Origin: Aphrophora alni
Lineage: Eukaryota > Arthropoda > Insecta > Hemiptera > Aphrophoridae
Length of the DNA stretch: 64,000 bases
Direction of reading: 5' to 3'
NCBI GenBank assembly: GCA_963513935.1
Contig: OY740769.1
Span: 69,212,984 to 69,276,983, forward strand
The translations under genes and the position numbers were made by a program. Shown one piece after another: positions 31,501 to 43,443 of the stretch. Each line of letters begins with the position of its first letter. Position 1 is the first letter of the stretch. Below the pieces are notes generated by a model. That model saw only the letters and a program-made list of their open reading frames with translations. It was not told the DNA's origin and ran no database searches.

Positions 31501-31790
31501 CATTGATTATTAATTTTACTATGCATGGGAGTTTGAGAAAGTCAGTGCAATATTTTTCGTTATAATTTGTACTTTTAATATGTATGGGTATGTGGGAAAG
31601 TTTGTGCAATATTTTTTACATTTATTATTAATTTCACTATGTAAGGGAGTCTCAGAGAATAGTGATATATTTTACGTCAATTTTTAGTTTTAAAATGTGT
31701 GGGTATGTGAGAAAGTTTGTGCAATATTTTTGCATTCAATATTAGTTTGAATAAGTACGGGAGTCTGAAAACGTTAGAGCCTATTAAATA
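31501..31790 (+). repeat. 59-bp minisatellite, about 4.8 units
   Basis: Units begin near 31501, 31560, 31619, 31677 and 31733. Units 1, 3 and 5 carry a GGGAGT(T/C)T core. Units 2 and 4 carry TGGGTATGTG(G/A)GAAAGTTTGTGCAA. The repeat is therefore a diverged array of about 118-bp dimers. Confidence 0.8.
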
Positions 31791-33467
31791 AATAATATAG
31801 AGCGTGAATATTTTTTGATGCCGCGAATCACTGGGTTACTCCCGTACCAAGCACGCCAATAGAAGTGTTCACCTCAAAAATATAATTTATAACTAGAAAA
31901 GTAGGTCTCTTACATGATTTTATATTGTATTATTTTTCTAAACTGTTTGAAGTTAAACTAAATATAGTAACATAGTTACTTGTTATACAATTTCAAACTC
32001 TAATATTTGGGAATTTTATCAAATAGAGTTAGTGATGGTGTTTTAGCATGTCTAAAATCGGTATAATTTCTAGTTTAAGCCGCGATCATATATGGCAGAA
32101 CATTTTATTGTTATGAACCCACCTCAAATTTCCAATATTGGTTGAAGATTTTCAATTTGTACAACTCAATTATTAAAATTATTTTTGACCAAATTTCGTG
32201 GCCTAGAATTGTCATTGTTCTAATTATTTCCTTGTTCAGTATGAGGTCTCCTTCCACAATAGAGGAAATACCCCCAAAAATATTAAATATTACAAAAATG
32301 TTACTACGTTTGACTAACATTGAATTATTGTTGACTATGTAGCTCTGAAGTTACTTGGAATTAGGCTTTATAATATTTATTTGTGTTTCATTCCATTCGA
32401 CTGAATGTTTACTTTGTAGTGAATGAATTGCTTTCATTTCTTCTTTACTGTTTATACAATCTAAACTACACAATGGAATTCCTCGCGATTCACGTAATTG
32501 TTTGAGAGTATGGAGGAGACTGTTAACTGAAGCTTTAGGAATGTTCATAGTAGGGACAACGTCAGTAAAAAAAATATTAAAATCATGTTTATAGAATGTG
32601 GTTTATCTAAGCTAATACAATTCCACCATCTCTATAAGTGGCGTAAGTAAGAGTGTACAATTATAAGTAAATGCAACCAGCGAATCAAATATTATTCCAT
32701 TATTGTGATATAATTTGTTTCCCTGAAACAGCTGTTTTAAAGTTGTTACATTACTGGTTATTCATTTACCTTATTCATGTTCTTTTAACATGGATAGAAA
32801 TTGTTTAATCCAATATGAAAATGAAAACTTGGTGTTGTAACAAAAGGGTTTTGATATTTATTAGCGGAGTTCCTATTGAACGCCATAGTTATATTTTTCC
32901 ATTAAAAATATTTACAATTATTATTATTTTTTTAAACTAGAAAGATACATTATTTTTTTTCCACTTGCATTAAAAATATAAAGTGTGTGATTATACATGG
33001 CCAAGATGAAGAAGAAGAAAAAATAGAAATAGCTAACCAAGAAGCTTCGAACAGGTGAACTATTAACAAATAGTTTTAAATAATAAATAATAATCTTATT
33101 ACCCTACAACAACCAATAATATTCAAAATACTTTTTATTTTTCGAAATAAATTTGTATACAATATCTCAAACAAAAATATAAAAAAAATAAAAATATTAG
33201 TCATCAAAAGGCCAATTTCCTTAGATACATACAATTAATATATTTACTATTAATTAAACAATATAATAAAATCAACAAAAATTAAAACGTACATACTTAG
33301 CTTGGGATAATGAACCTTATATTAAACGGTTATTCAATTTGAGTACATTTTTCTGCCATTCCACCCTACATTCTGCTAATGCCTTTTTATATAACTCAAT
33401 TTAAATATATATTTACGAACTTTCCATTGTAATACGGTAAATTTCAAAATAATTTTATAAACAGTAT
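31791..33467. other. AT-rich, no gene seen
   Basis: Minus-strand frames of 69 codons (32111-32320) and 65 codons (32351-32548, with IPKASVNSLLHTLKQL) are noted but unrecognised. No other feature. Confidence 0.3.
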
Positions 33468-33469
33468 TA

Positions 33470-33916
33470 CCAATGACTACATAAATACTATAAGACACGA
33501 CATAGGATAGGGAAATAGTATACGCTTTACGGGTGCTGAGTTTGATACACAGCTATCAGAAAGCGCTAGCAGCAGGTGCTTGACTGTACACATCCCACTT
33601 GGTTGAGACTGTACAACTGTTGACCTCTCTCTCACAAACCTTCTCACTTACTTCCGTCAACATAGTCAGTGTTGTCAGTTCGTGTGCTGAGATAAGCGAT
33701 TCTCGACCTTCCCTCGCATCTCTGGTCCCATAAGTGGCATCAGTGCGTTTTCTCTTACCCGCCTGAAACATTGTTTGACGTAGAGCCACCTAGCGCCGTC
33801 ACATCAACTTTAGATTCTCTAGCAGAGCGACCTAGCGGGTATTGGTCAACTCAAGAATAAGCGTAGAATATTTAACATGGCCATGTCGTGTCTTATAGTA
33901 TTTATGTAGTCATTGG
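33470..33916. mobile_element. MITE with perfect 34-bp terminal inverted repeats
   Basis: 33470-33503 and 33883-33916 are exact inverted copies, starting CCAATGACTACATAAATAC read inward. Both ends are flanked by TA (33468-33469 and 33917-33918), which fits a Tc1/mariner-type target; an ATT reading shifted by one base is also possible. The 380-bp interior is far richer in G+C than the surroundings and includes a 77-codon minus-strand frame (33556-33789) that matches nothing known to me. With identical ends, the copy should be recent. Confidence 0.85.
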
Positions 33917-33918
33917 TA

Positions 33919-35304
33919 TTACTTATTGATGTTTTCTTAATTTCTGTATTATAATTATAGCCTGAATAAATAGCTTCATATTTCTATTTTGCTTGTTACG
34001 GGTGTACGTTTCAATTTGCTACTCATATATCAACTAAGAGTGTTATATTTAGAACTGTGGAGTATTGAAGGTAATAAGAAACATGTAACAATTCCTGTGA
34101 AAATGTTTTTGAATATTATATATTGATATGGAATTTTGAAGTTTGAGTTTCATGTCTGAAAAATCAACCACATTTTGACTTATTTTTTTTAAAGAATAAA
34201 CAATATATGAAAAACACTGGTTACGCGGATGGTATTCTCATTATAATTTTTGAGAGTATGAGCAAATTAAATGAAAGTTTTTTAAATTGTTAAAAATGCA
34301 TTATATTATTTCAACAGTGGGTAAAATATTCTTACTTGAAGTAGGTTAATGTCTTCTAAACGTACGTTACCTAATATTGGAATATTATAAAAGGATAATA
34401 TAATTTGAGCCAACGACTTCCACAATTACTTAATGAACAGCTTTGATGTTACTAACTAAACAAAGGTTTAATGATGACGTAATTGGACGAAACCATCTAA
34501 TTTTTATCCCTCCGCTTTCTAACTATTTAATTCATATTTGTTAGAAGGACTAGGGGAAGATAAACAAAGTTTAATAGAAGTATATTTTCTTAATGTAAAG
34601 ATTTAGAAGATATTATTAAGCTAGAAGTGGAATATTCCTTATTTTGTGTGGCACTAATTTTAACATTAGAATAACTTTTGAAATTCAATAGGCGTGGACC
34701 TTTAGATAAGTCAGACAATATAATAATTGAAGATGCCTGCCCATTTTGGCACATAAATAATATGCAGTCTTGATTTATATATCCAAAGATAATAATCATT
34801 ATTTGTGAAGGACCGCATAGTGAATATTTTAACAATGACAGTAGTAAGAATAAAATCGGCAATGAAGAAGCTGATGTCGTTGTTTAAGTTTGTATGTAAA
34901 CATAATAGTAACCACAATAATATGGATAGGAACATAAAATTTATTTGGGAATTTTATAAAGTGCTATTCACGTAGATACATATTGCATTTAAGAACAAAA
35001 TATCAACATTGCGGTTTGAAAAAAAAAAGAAAAAAGTTTTTTGTAGCCTACATATCTCGCGCATTATTCAACCTATTAACACACCAAATTAGATACAAAT
35101 TTGTAGAATTCAATTCTTCATGTAATACTACCAACCTGTTAGGAATATTTTAAATTTAATGTTAATTTATAATTATTTCATTTTAGTATAACATAATCAT
35201 ACAAAACTCAGAGTGGCCCAACTATTGCGAAAGAACTAAAAAGTGTTGAAATGCTTGACTTGCATCGAAAGTAGAACACCACGAGCGATAAAACTTATAT
35301 GCAG
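33919..35304. other. AT-rich, no gene seen
   Basis: Nothing supported. Overlapping minus-strand frames at 34590-34935 are hydrophobic and AT-driven, probably chance. Confidence 0.35.
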
Positions 35305-35445
35305 CCGGCACAATGTGGAGAGGATCTTTTGGAGGTTTGAAGATACCGGTTGAGTCGCTAGCCGTGGTGAAAGAAGACAGCCCCAGGGAGCTTGATTTTT
35401 GGACGGAAGGACAAAAGGGATTGGCTGAATTTGAAACTCTACGAG
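35305..35445 (+). CDS. candidate coding exon, unknown gene
   Basis: A 141-bp block of roughly 50% G+C in DNA of under 30% is bounded by an acceptor-like TTATATGCAG (ends 35304) and a strong donor, GAG followed by GTGAGC (GT at 35446). The plus-strand frame through it stays open and contains ATG at 35313, reading MWRGSFGGLKIPVESL and ending in phase 1 within FETLRG. The protein has a normal amino-acid mix. I recognise no family. The minus strand is also open over the same stretch (35222-35494), so the direction is not settled. No partner exon is identified in the window. It could also be a fragment of an unknown mobile element. Confidence 0.35.
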
Positions 35446-35868
35446 GTGAGCAAGCATTGATATATAAAGGCACTTGTAATTTCAGTAATTTCAATTAAAC
35501 AAAAGTAATAATAGTTGGAATACTTCTGGGTTTAGTGTGATGCATATTTAGTTTTGAACATGTTTATAAGATTGTGCATATTTGTATTAGAGTTAATAAC
35601 GTGTTTTGATCCCACCATTCTATAACTTAATATTCTTTTTGTGTTGTAAAAAAAAATCATAAGAAAGATAGATATAAATTTATGTTTATAATAAAAATTT
35701 AATAAAACGTTGAACCACTGTTTTGATTAAAAGAAAGAACCCACGCAGTTTAGAGGAGTCGTTCCTAACAAATGGTGCATCGGCCGGGAATTCCGAAGAA
35801 TAAAAGATGACAATTTATCGAAGTTGTTTTCAAAAATCTAATTTTAAACTCTGACTTATTTAGAAAAA

Positions 35869-38690
35869 ATGCGAAATTCTTACAATTAAAAAGAACAAGT
35901 TAACAACATTTCTCCATATATCTCCGGCTTTGAGGCCCGCTATGGCAAAACAGATACACGAGCGAGTGGAGACGTTTTTAATAGATACACATCTACGAGA
36001 GTTAGGTTCAAGCCGACGTAAAGTAATTAGTGATATACGAATTTATGAATTTCAGATAATCCTCGTAACAACGGTTTTAACCAAACTCATTATTACTTTG
36101 TGAAATCACCTGATCTACCTTAGATGTATGATTTATTAAAAAACAACTTTATGATATTGAATTTAGATGATCTACTTGCATTATATTGTAAGATGTAACT
36201 GGATAAGTATCGTGTAGGCTATCAACAACTTGTTACTGTTTATGCAAATATTATTGCTAGTAATATCAAGCTGGGGAAAATGAATAAAATAATACTTTTT
36301 TTATTTAGTTTCATAATTACGAAGATCTTGCATCAGGCAATGAAATACGACTTATTCCTATATCTTCCCGTATGAACCCATGTATTATAAAAGTTAGTAA
36401 AATATTTTGATCAGAAGAATCACTGGCCCACAGTGCATTCTAAACACCACTCATGTTTGTTGAACCTGGTAGAAAACTATGACGACGTTGGATGTATGGT
36501 ACCCAAGGTAGCGTTTACATCGTGCTTCGCGTCCGTATCGTAAATAGCTCTTTGATGTAGCTTTTTGTTTGGCTGAGGCTTAATTCTTTGAGAATATGTG
36601 CGTTTAAGACTTTCAGATTCTTTTCAAATTTATTTTTGTGCTATAACAAAATTTAACATTTTCAAAATTCTCGTTGCGAATATACTGATAAAATAAAAAG
36701 CAAAAGCTATATGAAGAACACATTTAAACTTTAATACACTTTACAAGATGTCAAAAGCTCATGTCGAACATTTCGATTGGGAAAATTCGTGTTTTATAAT
36801 TATTAGTCAAGGCGATAATAAATCACAAACAATAAAATGACAATTATAACTTCTAAAGACGGCATTATAAAAGTAAATTGTTAAAAAGTTTAGGTGAACT
36901 TTCTTGTAAATTAAACGGTGAAACTGATCTCGTAAATGTATAGGCTAGTTGACCAAAACTGTGTTATGTACCTTACTATCAAAATGTATTGGTAACTGTA
37001 CAAATAAACGAAGTAAAAATGATTTATGAAATGAAATTTCTTTTAAAGTTTGAACTGAAACTAAATGTGCTTTGGAAAATTGAAATATTTTTATGTTATC
37101 TGATTTGCACGAGTTTTCTATTAAAAGCGACGTCACTTAATTGAAGCTAATCCTATTCTCCCAAAGCAAATTAAACCGGTTTTTTATAAACTGTAAAAAT
37201 TGAGTTTTTTATAGTAAAATATATTATCTAGATTTAATCTGTTCAACTAATATTTCAATGTATGATTTAAAGATTGATAACATGATTCTACATAAATCCG
37301 TACAAATAAAACAGAGATTACTAAAGTTCAGTCTACAGATCAGTATCCTATGTCTTCTGAATTAAATCATGAATTCTCAAAGCAATTTGTAACAAAATGT
37401 CTGAACTTATTTCTATTATTGGTTTTAACACTCTTTTGGACCACTCTTGTTAACATCATTATCGCTTTCTCCAGTACAATTAAAAAGGTAGATATAAAGT
37501 ATAACTTTGAGTATTATTTACAATGCTAGAAGAGGGGAAAAAAAATCCCACCATTTAATCTTGGATTAAAGCTATTCCATTATTAACAGCCGGTGCGATT
37601 ATTAAATGACATAACTTTTCTTATGAATGACATAACTCTTAAAAAGACAGACCATTTAAATTATATGTATTTAACCCAAAATCATAAACAATTTAAATGG
37701 TATAATAATAGTTAAATCGAACAGCCTTTATTAGGTGCAAACAACATGGTCTGAACGATGTTGAAAAGCTTTGTCGGTAATTGATTGGATTCTCAAAATG
37801 ATCACCCGCTTAGTTTTTATAAATTAAAAAAGTCCAATTTAAAATCATATACTGAGATGAACAAAGCTGTTAAGATATTAAGAGCGAACCGTTCAAGATA
37901 TAACAAAAACGCATTTCTCCTGAATATGTAAACCAAAGAGCGCTTATTTTATCTGAGGAAAACCTCGATCCATATTTGGATATAATTTTCAGTGTTCCCA
38001 ACGTAGATGATCCTCCTTCTCTATTTAGAGAAGATGGTAGCAGGCGAAAATGTATGAAATCTGATTTGTTACATGCAATTGAAAACAATGTGGAAACATT
38101 TGTAATTCAAGAAATATAATATTATTCACAGCCTTCAGTGTGAACAGTTGACACAGATGCAAGGACTAAACATGAAATATGTGAATTATTTGAAGAAAAT
38201 GGCATATATTTTGTCAGCGTCTTGAAATGTTTATTTATTGAGTTCATACTGAAATTCACTGACTATTTCATAAATACGAGGAAATATTGAATGTTAAAGC
38301 TGGAGAAAGATCTCTACGATATGGTCGCATTTACCATGAGTACAGTCGTAGTGCTTATCCGCTGATTCCAGAGTAGAGTAAAATGCTTTCTAGTGGCTCT
38401 ATTAAAGGTTTCTTAATATTATTTTTATTCAATTATAAAGAAAGTAACTTGAAAATAAAGGATCCAATCAAAAAAGTACACTTAGATGGTGCATATACAA
38501 ATCGAATTATTACAAAAGATATTAAATTAACGCGTTTTCAAGAGTTTTACCTTCCAAACACACGGAGGCTGATGCTCGTATTGTCACTCCTATGGTTTTA
38601 GTTTATAAATAATATGCCGACGTCACATCAAAAGTAGATTTACCTGATTCTGATCAATTTGACCACCTTATGGCTCATTCCTATTATTAA
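35869..38690 (+). pseudogene. remains of a long intronless gene, possibly viral
   Basis: A chain of plus-strand open pieces in shifting frames covers about 2.8 kb. The pieces are 35890-36018 (motif SPYISGFEARYG), 36052-36360 with stops at 36121 and 36196 (motif KYRVGYQQLVTVYANII), 36321-36407 (EIRLIPISSRMNP), about 36950-37140, 37296-37526 (DQYPMSSELNHEF plus a hydrophobic helix), 37904-38116 (NLDPYLDIIFSVPNVDD), about 38257-38601 with one TAG at 38374 (RYGRIYHEYSRSAYPL, then VHLDGAYTNRI), and about 38567-38690 (RIVTPMVLVYK, DLPDSDQFDHLM). The amino-acid use is protein-like and no splice sites are needed. This looks like one gene of perhaps 900 codons, or two adjacent genes. A large DNA virus or Maverick-type origin is possible but unproven. 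I have not rebuilt it. Confidence 0.5.
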
Positions 38691-39344
38691 CTAAACTATT
38701 AATACATATGTACTTGAATATTTTAATATTGATTCTCTAAATAATAATATATAATTTTGATATGATGTAAACTCGAAAAATCTTCATAACCCGCCGTTGT
38801 TACATCCGGTATACTAAGGCACTCATACTGACGCGTACGGGAGCACCAAATATAAATCGTTACAACTATTTAACAAAGTAATCTAGAAAGTGTATCTTTT
38901 CAGAAAACATGTTTAATTATACAAATATAAATAATATGATATTTGTTAAATATATACAAACTTTGTAACATAACTTTACTTCGAATAAAAATGTCTGAAA
39001 ATTAAGGAAAATTATAAACAAATCCTTCACCTATTTAATTAAATATTATTATTTCTAAACTATAATATAGTTTAGTGCATTGAAAAGATGATTTAGTACA
39101 AATTTAAAATTAAAATACCCCTAATGACCCAAGATGTGAATAGTTAAACTTGAAATTTCAATAAATATTCTATTTAAGAAAACTAACAACTTTCCCTATT
39201 TCAAACATCTTCCGTTATGGAAAGTTTAGGTAACTTTGAACTGAAAGCTTCTATTGTCATATACTTTCGATTAAAATGGGTTTGGTCAGGTAGTCTCGAC
39301 CCTGCCAATACGGCACACAAATGGGAGGTGGGCTGCTGACCCAT
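38691..39344. other. AT-rich, no gene seen
   Basis: Nothing recognised between the broken gene and the SINE-like cluster. Confidence 0.4.
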
Positions 39345-39490
39345 AATTAAATAGTTTATTTCAAGGCGAAAAGTACACGACCTGGACATGTTATTGAACC
39401 CAGGATATTTGGCTTTACTAACTGAGCTTCTCAGTAAAGGGCGTATACTTTTCACTTCAATTTGTTTTCGTTGCAGGTTTTGAGTAATAA
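39345..39490 (-). repeat. tRNA-derived SINE-like copy 1
   Basis: On the minus strand, 39438-39378 reads like a worn tRNA: box A-like AAGCTCAGTTAGTAAAG, box B-like GGGTTCAATAAC and a tail CCAGGTCG. The 5' flank GTATACGCCCTTTACTG resembles the flanks of copies 2 and 3. Not a functional tRNA, as the anticodon arm cannot be folded. Confidence 0.55.
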
Positions 39491-39601
39491 CAGATAAATT
39501 ATCTTGTTACTAACTAGATTGAAACTGTCTGTGATCACTGTTTGCAGCTTTTACGTATTCATTTTAATGTTTATAATTTTTTTTACTACGCTAGTATTTT
39601 A

Positions 39602-39770
39602 TTAATGAAATAACTATTTCAAGGGAAACATATACGACCTAAACAGGGAATTGAATACAGTACCTTCAAGGCTATAATATGCGTCAATGCTCTACCGACT
39701 GTGCTATCCTTGATCACTTCCCAGTACAGTGAGTACACTTCACACTTTACTTTGTTTTTGCTGAAATTTT
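39602..39770 (-). repeat. tRNA-derived SINE-like copy 2
   Basis: This is the best preserved copy. On the minus strand 39716-39635 contains GGATAGCACAGTCGGTAGAGCA (box A region) and ATTCAATTCCCTGTTTAGG (box B and acceptor side). This resembles eukaryotic tRNA-Lys, but the middle is enlarged and unpaired. The 5' flank has GTGTACTCACTGTACTGGG. It lies about 257 bp from copy 1 in the same orientation. Confidence 0.6.
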
Positions 39771-39774
39771 TGAG

Positions 39775-39930
39775 TTTGACGGATTGAATAAAATTGTAGC
39801 AAAATTAAGTCAATTGAGATGTGTACGCCTTGTACTGGGATGTGTTCAAGGATAGCTCAGTTGGTAGAGCATGAGTGGGTAAAGCCAAAGGTCCTCTGGG
39901 TTCCCAGTAGAGTAGGTACATATTTTTTAC
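39775..39930 (+). repeat. tRNA-derived SINE-like copy 3
   Basis: Plus strand. GGATAGCTCAGTTGGTAGAGC (39850-39870) is a near-perfect box A region, followed by GGGTTCCCAGTAG as a weak box B. The 5' flank GTGTACGCCTTGTACTGGG matches copy 2. Opposite orientation to copies 1 and 2, so it forms an inverted pair with copy 2. Confidence 0.6.
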
Positions 39931-42784
39931 ACTTAAAATAATTATTTATACATATTTTAAAAAAAGTTTTAATGTTAGTTAAAGCAGATAAATTATCTAA
40001 GTATATCTTAAATTTTTTTTTCATGAAAATAAGTTTTAAATTTAGTAATTGCAAGCTATTAACCACCTCCTCTCAATGAAAAGATTTAACAGCATGAAAA
40101 CCTAATGACCATTACTGAACTGTAGAATTATTAGTAATTATTATTAGTTCAAACTAAGATAGTTTTTAGATCGTAAAAAAAATCCGAATTTATTTCAGTA
40201 CTTCTTAATGTAATTAGCAAGGAAGATCCTGTCAAAGTAAGGAATTAGACGCTGAATATTCTTCTTAATTAGGTTACATTTATGAGAAAAGAGGGAGAGA
40301 TAGATATGATTTGTAATTATATTGAACTGCAATCCGCGCAGCTACTTTCATTTTGAATTAATCTGTTTTAAATAATTTAGCTATGTATAAACAAAAAGGA
40401 ATTTATTCCACCTTAAACTACAAAGTAAATACTATATTGTACTAGATTTTTACAACATGTTTAAAAAAGTACATAATAAATTTTACATATTTATTAGTGT
40501 GGCAGGCGATGTTACGGAAAACAATATATTGTAAGAATCCGTGATAGAAAGTTTATGTATTTGTATCAAATTCACTTTGAACAGAAAGATAAATAAATAG
40601 AAAAAAGTTATTTATGAAAATGGAAGTTCAATTTCTTTAGTTGAAAGCCGAATATTATATAAGTCTAAAGTTTCATAAATAATTAATACAAGAAAATGGG
40701 TTTAATAAAATTAAACAATTTAATCAATTTTAATAGACAAGTTGAGGAAACACTACGTTGATTTCATTGACCTCCATAATTTGTTATTAGGCATAATAAA
40801 AGAACATGTTTTGTAATAGTAGTTGTTTACAAAATCAATTCATAAAGAGAACAGAGTATCAGGGACCAGGGTCTCCAATTAATTCAATTTACATTGGATC
40901 AAATTTGAGAATCGTCCATGTGTAAAATTCATTTGGCTATGTCTAAATACGTTTTACCAACAAAGTGTCAAATGAATTAAACAGTAGAATGTTTTCATGC
41001 TTAACTTACTAGGTAAAAGCCTATTTACAATTGTGATATCTTTAAACTCATAATTAACGTTATCAGTATGTCATCATAGTCCAAGTTCATAAGGGGACCA
41101 CTGTGTAAACATTATACAATGTCTCTAAAACTCGTAAGTGATAGATTTAGACAGTAATTCTGATAATGCATTGCGTGAAGGTTGGTTTTTGACATAATGT
41201 GGTACGTTGAATATCATGTAAGTCCTTCATTTGCTTTTTGGTAAGAAAAAATAATAGTCTGATTTTGTATATTTAAATTATAAGAACAATTTTTGTAACA
41301 GCGATTTTAACCAAAATACATTTAAATTTACCGCTACACTCTATTTCTGTTATTGGATATAGATAATTAGATATATCTGTAAATTATTATTGTTAAATTT
41401 GTTATTATAGAAGTAATCTTCTTCTTCTTGTCACTACAATTCTGATGTCAAAATAAATCTTTGTAACTGTGATATCTATACATTTTTGGTTGCAATTATT
41501 TTGCGTGTTATAGTCATACAAAGTAATATGATTTTTCAAAGGGCGTAATTCATTTGAGTCATTGGATTTAATAATAATACGTCTTGATAAACAGCTTTGG
41601 TGTTAAAATAAATCAAATGCTTAAATAGTAAATGCAATTTATATGAATATATCTAGTACACTGCATCTATTACAATCCGTTTAAATTTATGTCAAGAGGA
41701 AAAGGACAAGATAAACTAGAAAGGTTTTTTTTCTGAATGTAAATATTTGTATATTATTATTTAATATAGGTTAAATATTAATGACTTTTTATACGGTTTG
41801 TGATCCTAGTACACTTCACAGAAAATATGCTAATATTAAGAATAATAAATTCAATTATTATTTAATTTTAATTTCCCTGTTGAGCTGTGGATAAATCACA
41901 TAAGTTATGAGTTAGAAGCACATTCAAGTTGGCATCTAAAAATATTTAGTCACAAATGTTTTGAACAAGGAAAGAGATATTTTCAATGAAAATGGTAGTT
42001 TTAGTACACGAACAAATAAAGCTAACTTTAACATAAGGCATAATAGAGTTAAAACCACAAATTCAGATAATTCGACTAAAATGAATTATGTACAAAATAT
42101 TTTTTTGTAAAAAGATGATAATTTATTACAAGATCTAGAGGTGAAGTAGTAACGTTTTAATTAGCAGGTAATATTAACTATTCTTTATAATTATACGTAA
42201 AATTATAATTATGTCACAATTGTTAATTTATATGATTCATAGATTTGTGATCTGCAGAATGTCAATTTACAACTAAATTGTATACTATTATCTGTCACTA
42301 ATGGATCAATGTAAGTACTATAAACAAGATTTTTTTCATATAAAACAATATTATACTTCTGCAGTATTTAAACTAGTTGTAGGAATATATTTTAAATTGT
42401 CAATATTGAAAATTTCTAACAATGTAATTCATGTAATTCCCAATTTCATGGAAAAATATTCATATAAATAGATTCAATAGAGACTGATAACATATTCCAG
42501 GGTTCTGCAAACTGATGTACAGAAATTCACCTATACTATTATAATATAGTGTCTATTTAGTCAGATTTTGTAAATTGTAAATTTAGTATATTCGTTTCAT
42601 GTATCGAAACGCAGTTAACGTTTAAGAATGGAGAAGCAAATCACGGTAATGGACGGCTGGATAAAAGAAGCAGGAAATAGATATGGCAAATTTGTAAGTT
42701 TATTTCACATCAATTAAAACTGTTTGACAATCTATGATTCTTGGTTTGTAAACTAATTTAAAATCTATTGTTATTTTAGAAATG
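39931..42784. other. AT-rich, no gene seen
   Basis: No supported feature in about 2.9 kb. Confidence 0.35.
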
Positions 42785-42960
42785 TAGGTTTGTTGATGGT
42801 ATCTCAATTTTCTAATCTGATTGACTGTCACAAGATTGGTTTCTACAGACAATTGGCCGCCTCACAAACAATTAATAATCAGTCGGTCTATGGAGACCAA
42901 CCATAGAGCGTGATCATTGAAAACCCCCAACTCGGAGAATGGAATAATTTAAAATATCGC
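42785..42960 (+). repeat. short dispersed repeat, copy B
   Basis: Partner of 23640-23830 in the same orientation. It contains a local hairpin, CTATGG / CCATAG, around 42889-42907 that copy A lacks. Confidence 0.5.
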
Positions 42961-43395
42961 AAACTATTGGATATCATTAATTTTATGCAAAAATAAATTA
43001 AAACTTAGAGGTATAAATAAATTTTGAAAACATATATAGAGTTAAAGAGTTTTTAAAAATAAATTTAGAGTTATTATATAACTGTCCATAAACATTTATT
43101 TGTTTTTGTTAAAACACCTCTTAACTTATTTTCTTATTTTTGTCCTAGCTGATACGAAAAAAGAGGTGTATTTAACTTCTTTTTTTTTTTTTTAATGTTT
43201 AGAATACCAAAGTTATTCATTGCTATTAATAATGTAGTCTTGATTGAAATCAAACATCGTTCAAGCTTAACTGAACCAAATAACCAAAAATATGCTAATA
43301 AAGGCTTTGAAACAAATCTCGATTTACTGTACAAAGGAACGTGGAATTACAATTATATTCTAATGATTAACAAATTTTTATTTTAAAGATACAAA

Positions 43396-43443
<48 letters not shown>

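Noticed and set aside
39846..39918. Possible functional tRNA gene
   Set aside because: Box A is good, but the anticodon arm and acceptor stem cannot be paired and box B is degraded. Related copies nearby make a SINE-like repeat the better reading.
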